Positions 4,379 to 7,811 of a DNA stretch of 7,811 nt are shown here, one piece after another. The stretch's first letter is position 1; each line of letters begins with the position of its first letter. A program made the position numbers and the translations under genes. The stretch is from Candidatus Symbiothrix sp. (GTDB lineage Bacteria; Bacteroidota; Bacteroidia; Bacteroidales; Azobacteroidaceae): assembly GCA_031270525.1 (NCBI GenBank), contig JAISXN010000158.1, forward strand, positions 1 through 7,811, given 5' to 3'. The notes beneath the pieces were generated by a model, which was given only the letters and a program-made list of their open reading frames with translations, had not been told where the DNA came from and ran no database searches.

Positions 4379-7300
4379 TTAAACTCATCCATATCCAATT
4401 CAGTTCCTTCACGAATACCGGATAAAGTAACGCTATTTGCAAGTACTTGATTGGCAATGTATTGCTTAAATTCTTCAACTACTTCATTCACATGCGGATC
4501 GGACTGAATCGTCACACGGATTTTGTCGGTAATTTCGTAACCGTTGGATTTACGGATATTTTGTATCCGGTTAACCAATTCGCGGGCAATTCCTTCTTTC
4601 TTCAATTTTTCTGTGACGGTAATATCCAATGCGACAGTTAATTTGTCTTCATTGGCAACTAACCAACCCGGAATGTCTTCCGAAAAGATTTCCACATCGT
4701 CAGTGGTAATTTCAGCCGTTTGTCCGGCCACCGGAATACTTAAGTTACCCGATTTTTCCAAAGCGATAATATCTTGTTGCGGTAAAGCGGCAATCGCAGC
4801 CGCCAAATCTTTCATAATCTTACCGTAACGCGGACCTAATTTCTTAAAATCCGGCTTAATCCGTTTTACCAGAATATCCGCCGCATTATCCACATACTTG
4901 ATGGTTTTTACGTTTACTTCATTCAGTATCAAGGTCTGTATCGCTTCAATCGCTTCTTTCTGGCGTTCGTCCAAAACAGGAATCATCAGCATAGATAGCG
5001 GTTGGCGAACTTTAATGTTTACTTTTCGCCGCAAAGCCAAAACCATAGACGAAATTTGCTGTGCAATTTGCATTTTTTCTTCCAACGTTTTGTCTATCAA
5101 TGCTTCATTGGCGACAGGGAAATCCGACAGATGCACCGATCCCCTCCCCTTCGGGGCCAAATCCAAATACAATTTATCCGCATAAAACGGTGCAATCGGC
5201 GCCATCAACTGAGCAACCGTTTTCAAACAAGCATATAATGTTTGATAAGCCGAAAGTTTATCCGCATCCATTTTCCCACCCCAGAAACGTTTACGGTTCA
5301 GGCGAACATACCAGTTACTTAAGTTATCGTTGACGAAATCGTTGATTGCCCGGCCGGCCTTTGTCGGCTCGTAAGCGGCATAATATTCATCGACTTCCTT
5401 AATCAATGAATTTAAAAGCGAAAGAATCCACCGGTCGATTTCAGTCCTTTTTTCCAGAGGAACATTTGCTTCGTTACCGTCAAAGCCATCTACATTGGCA
5501 TACAGCGCGAAAAAAGAATACGTATTGTAAAGCGTTCCGAAAAATTTCCGGCGTACTTCTTCGATTCCATCGGAGTCAAATTTCAAATTGTCCCAGGGAC
5601 TGGCATTCGTAATCATATACCAACGCAAAGGGTCGGAACCGTAATTGGCAATCGTTGTAAAAGGGTCAACCGCATTGCCCAACCGTTTGGACATCTTATT
5701 CCCATTTTTATCCAAAACTAAACCATTGGAAACTACGGCCTTAAATGAAACGTTGTCAAATACCATCGCAGCGATTGCGTGTAAGGTAAAGAACCAGCCG
5801 CGTGTCTGGTCAACACCTTCGGCAATAAAATCGGCAGGGAAAACTTTTCCCGAATCGAAAGCTTCTTTATTTTCGAACGGATAATGAATCTGGGCATAAG
5901 GCATCGCACCCGAATCAAACCAGACGTCGATCAAATCCGTTTCACGTTTCATCGGTTTGCCGGAAGGCGAAACCAAAATAATCCTGTCCACAAAAGGCCG
6001 GTGCAAATCTATTTTATCCGTCGCATAATTTTCGTCCGAATAATCGCCCGGAACCACTTCTTTGAAAGGATTTTCCTCCATGAATCCTGCCGCGACCGAT
6101 TTCTCTATTTCTTCCGATAATTCCCGGACGGAGCCGATACAAATTTCTTCCATGCCGTCTTCGGTACGCCAAATCGGCAGGGGCGTTCCCCAATATCTCG
6201 AACGGGACAGATTCCAATCCTGAAGATTTTCCAACCATTTTCCGAACCGGCCTGTACCGGTGGACTGCGGTTTCCAATTGATGGTTTCGTTCAACGCAAT
6301 CATTTTATTCCGGCGTGCAGTAGTGCGGATAAACCAGCTATCCATCGGATAATACAGCACCGGTTTGTCGGTACGCCAACAATTCGGATAAATGTGAATA
6401 TATTTTTCAATTTTGAATACCCTGTTCTGCTGTTTCAGCATGACGCACAAATCAATATCCAAAGTCGATTCTCCCATTAAAATATCAAGGTATTCGTTTT
6501 TCACATACCTTCCGGCATATTCGGAATACAGCGGTACATTGACGGATTTATTCAAAAAATCGGCATCCAAATCGGCAATATTGAAATATTTTCCGGTCAA
6601 ATCAACCATCGGCCGGCGGCTTCCGTCTTTGTCAATCATCATCAGAGGCGGAACTCCATGTTGTTTGGCGACGCGGTCGTCATCCGCACCGAAAGTCGGG
6701 GCAATATGAACGATACCCGTACCGTCATCGGTCGTAACAAAATCGCCGGTGATGACGCGAAATGCGCCCGGCCCCGGATTTACCCAGGGAATCAGTTGTT
6801 CGTATTCCATACCGGCTAATTCCATACCTTTCCAGGAACCTGCTATTTGATAGGGTATCTCTTTATCGCCCGGCTGATAGGAAGACAATTCCAAATCTTT
6901 CGATTTCGGATTGAAATAAGCGCCTACCAAATCTTCCGCCAGAATGGCAGTCATCGGTTTGCCGGAATACGGATTAAATGTTTTGACAGCCACATAATTA
7001 ATATTCGGGCCTACGCAAAGCGCCGTATTCGAAGGCAAAGTCCAGGGCGTAGTCGTCCAGGCCAGGAAAAAAGCTTCCCCGAAATCCGGCAGATGAGGTA
7101 GAGGCGTTCGTATTTTGAACTGAGCGGTACAGGTTGTATCTTTTACGTCGCGATAGCAGCCCGGTTGATTTAACTCGTGCGTGCTCAAAGCCGTACCGGC
7201 AGCGGGAGAATACGGTTGAATTGTGTATCCTTTGTATAATAATCCTTTGTTGTACAATTGTTTAAGCAACCACCAAAGAGTTTCAATATACCGGTTGTCA

Positions 7301-7758
7301 CAGGTAATATATGGGTGACTCATATCGACCCAATAACCCATTTGACGGGTTAAATCTTCCCATTCTTTGGTGTATTTCATCACCGCTTTGCGGCAAGCGG
7401 CATTGTATTCTTCGACGGAAATTTTCTTGCCGATATCAATCTTGGTGATACCTAACTCTTTTTCGACGCCCAGTTCAACCGGAAGTCCGTGCGTATCCCA
7501 TCCTGCTTTCCGGTTGACCAGAAAGCCTTTCATCGTTTTATATCGGCAAAATATATCCTTGATACTGCGGGCAATTACGTGATGAATACCAGGCATTCCA
7601 TTAGCAGAAGGAGGACCTTCGTAAAAAACAAAAGAAGGAGCGCCTTCGCGGATGTCCAAACTTTTCCGGAATATATTTTCTTGTTCCCAAAACGCTAATA
7701 TTTCCCTGTTTACCTCTGCCAGGTCTAATTTGTTGTATTCGGCAAATTTCTTACTCAT
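4351..7758 (-). CDS. ileS: Isoleucyl-tRNA synthetase, type 2 (eukaryote-like), with GXHH signature
   Basis: This complete 1135-residue class I synthetase charges tRNA-Ile with isoleucine in the cytoplasm and clears mischarged valine. The start MSKKFAEYNK at 7758 follows a weak AGG 4-6 nt upstream. The Rossmann catalytic domain begins with GPPSANGMPGIHH; the usual HXGH signature is replaced by G57-I58-H59-H60. GWDTHGLPVE (86-95) follows. The CP1 editing domain (about 190-420) has TTTPWTLPSN (235-244) and GTGIVHIAP (346-354), with H351 and D360 at the positions of E. coli editing residues H333 and D342. RYWGTPLPIW (521-530), DVWFDSG (611-617), GVDQTRGWF and KMSKR (688-692) complete the catalytic core. 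NLSNWYVRLNRKRFW (813-827) opens the anticodon-binding domain. The length well above about 940 residues and the extended C-terminal region without a zinc-finger end fit the type 2 enzyme, a group typically insensitive to mupirocin. APKGRGS (868-874) looks like a small inserted segment. Confidence 0.97.
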   Translation of the reverse strand: MSKKFAEYNKLDLAEVNREILAFWEQENIFRKSLDIREGAPSFVFYEGPPSANGMPGIHHVIARSIKDIFCRYKTMKGFLVNRKAGWDTHGLPVELGVEKELGITKIDIGKKISVEEYNAACRKAVMKYTKEWEDLTRQMGYWVDMSHPYITCDNRYIETLWWLLKQLYNKGLLYKGYTIQPYSPAAGTALSTHELNQPGCYRDVKDTTCTAQFKIRTPLPHLPDFGEAFFLAWTTTPWTLPSNTALCVGPNINYVAVKTFNPYSGKPMTAILAEDLVGAYFNPKSKDLELSSYQPGDKEIPYQIAGSWKGMELAGMEYEQLIPWVNPGPGAFRVITGDFVTTDDGTGIVHIAPTFGADDDRVAKQHGVPPLMMIDKDGSRRPMVDLTGKYFNIADLDADFLNKSVNVPLYSEYAGRYVKNEYLDILMGESTLDIDLCVMLKQQNRVFKIEKYIHIYPNCWRTDKPVLYYPMDSWFIRTTARRNKMIALNETINWKPQSTGTGRFGKWLENLQDWNLSRSRYWGTPLPIWRTEDGMEEICIGSVRELSEEIEKSVAAGFMEENPFKEVVPGDYSDENYATDKIDLHRPFVDRIILVSPSGKPMKRETDLIDVWFDSGAMPYAQIHYPFENKEAFDSGKVFPADFIAEGVDQTRGWFFTLHAIAAMVFDNVSFKAVVSNGLVLDKNGNKMSKRLGNAVDPFTTIANYGSDPLRWYMITNASPWDNLKFDSDGIEEVRRKFFGTLYNTYSFFALYANVDGFDGNEANVPLEKRTEIDRWILSLLNSLIKEVDEYYAAYEPTKAGRAINDFVNDNLSNWYVRLNRKRFWGGKMDADKLSAYQTLYACLKTVAQLMAPIAPFYADKLYLDLAPKGRGSVHLSDFPVANEALIDKTLEEKMQIAQQISSMVLALRRKVNIKVRQPLSMLMIPVLDERQKEAIEAIQTLILNEVNVKTIKYVDNAADILVKRIKPDFKKLGPRYGKIMKDLAAAIAALPQQDIIALEKSGNLSIPVAGQTAEITTDDVEIFSEDIPGWLVANEDKLTVALDITVTEKLKKEGIARELVNRIQNIRKSNGYEITDKIRVTIQSDPHVNEVVEEFKQYIANQVLANSVTLSGIREGTELDMDEFKLLIQVEKE

Positions 7759-7784
7759 AACCTAAATTTTTTTTAAAACAGGTG

Positions 7785-7792
7785 CAAAGGTA
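7785..7792 (-). promoter_or_regulatory. Putative -7 promoter box for ileS (TACCTTTG)
   Basis: The minus strand reads TACCTTTGCACCTG, an exact TAnnTTTG match ending 26 bp before the ileS start codon and implying a leader of about 20 nt. The -33 element would fall at or beyond the right edge of the window, so it cannot be tested here. The eno box shares the pattern TAnCTTTGCACCT. Confidence 0.6.
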
Positions 7793-7811
7793 ACGATTAT
7801 TTATCACATAA

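Noticed and set aside
5884..6120. Plus-strand open frames antisense to ileS, for example 5884-6120 and 6847-7101
   Set aside because: All are shadows of the well-supported ileS frame, with no recognisable protein features or leaders.

Overview
The window looks like a chromosomal segment from a member of the Bacteroidetes, probably Bacteroidales. Four things point there: TAnnTTTG-type -7 promoter boxes, AT-rich leaders with weak or no Shine-Dalgarno sequences, an 1135-residue eukaryote-like (type 2) isoleucyl-tRNA synthetase, and a secreted PKD/FISUMP surface protein. The genus cannot be fixed from the sequence alone.

Layout, left to right. (1) Positions 1-54 hold the first 18 codons of enolase (eno) on the minus strand, running off the left edge. 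(2) Positions 55-679 are a 625-bp AT-rich divergent intergenic region. It carries a minus-strand promoter box for eno, a second possible minus-strand box, two identical 27-bp imperfect palindromes in inverted orientation (192-218 and 553-579), a short TGAGCTTGTCGAA-type hairpin repeat and clusters of short AT-rich repeats. (3) Positions 680-3124 (+) encode an 814-residue secreted modular protein with two FISUMP-like domains and four PKD-like repeats, followed by a good intrinsic terminator. (4) Positions 3319-4308 (+) encode a secreted GH43 glycosidase that resembles endo-1,5-alpha-L-arabinanases. (5) Positions 4351-7758 (-) encode complete ileS, convergent with the GH43 gene, with its promoter box at 7785-7792.

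The genes do not form one pathway. eno (glycolysis) and ileS (translation) are housekeeping genes. The two plus-strand genes between them encode exported proteins and look like an accessory cell-surface/polysaccharide insert. No SusC/SusD pair or regulator is visible beside the GH43 gene. The two plus-strand genes are probably transcribed separately because a terminator lies between them.

Most worth a second look: the paired palindromes between eno and the surface-protein gene, the GIHH (GXHH) signature replacing HXGH in IleRS, the duplicated FISUMP/PKD architecture, and a possible repeat-derived APKGRGS insertion in IleRS. I found no RNA gene, CRISPR array, transposase or clearly novel defence or mobile system.
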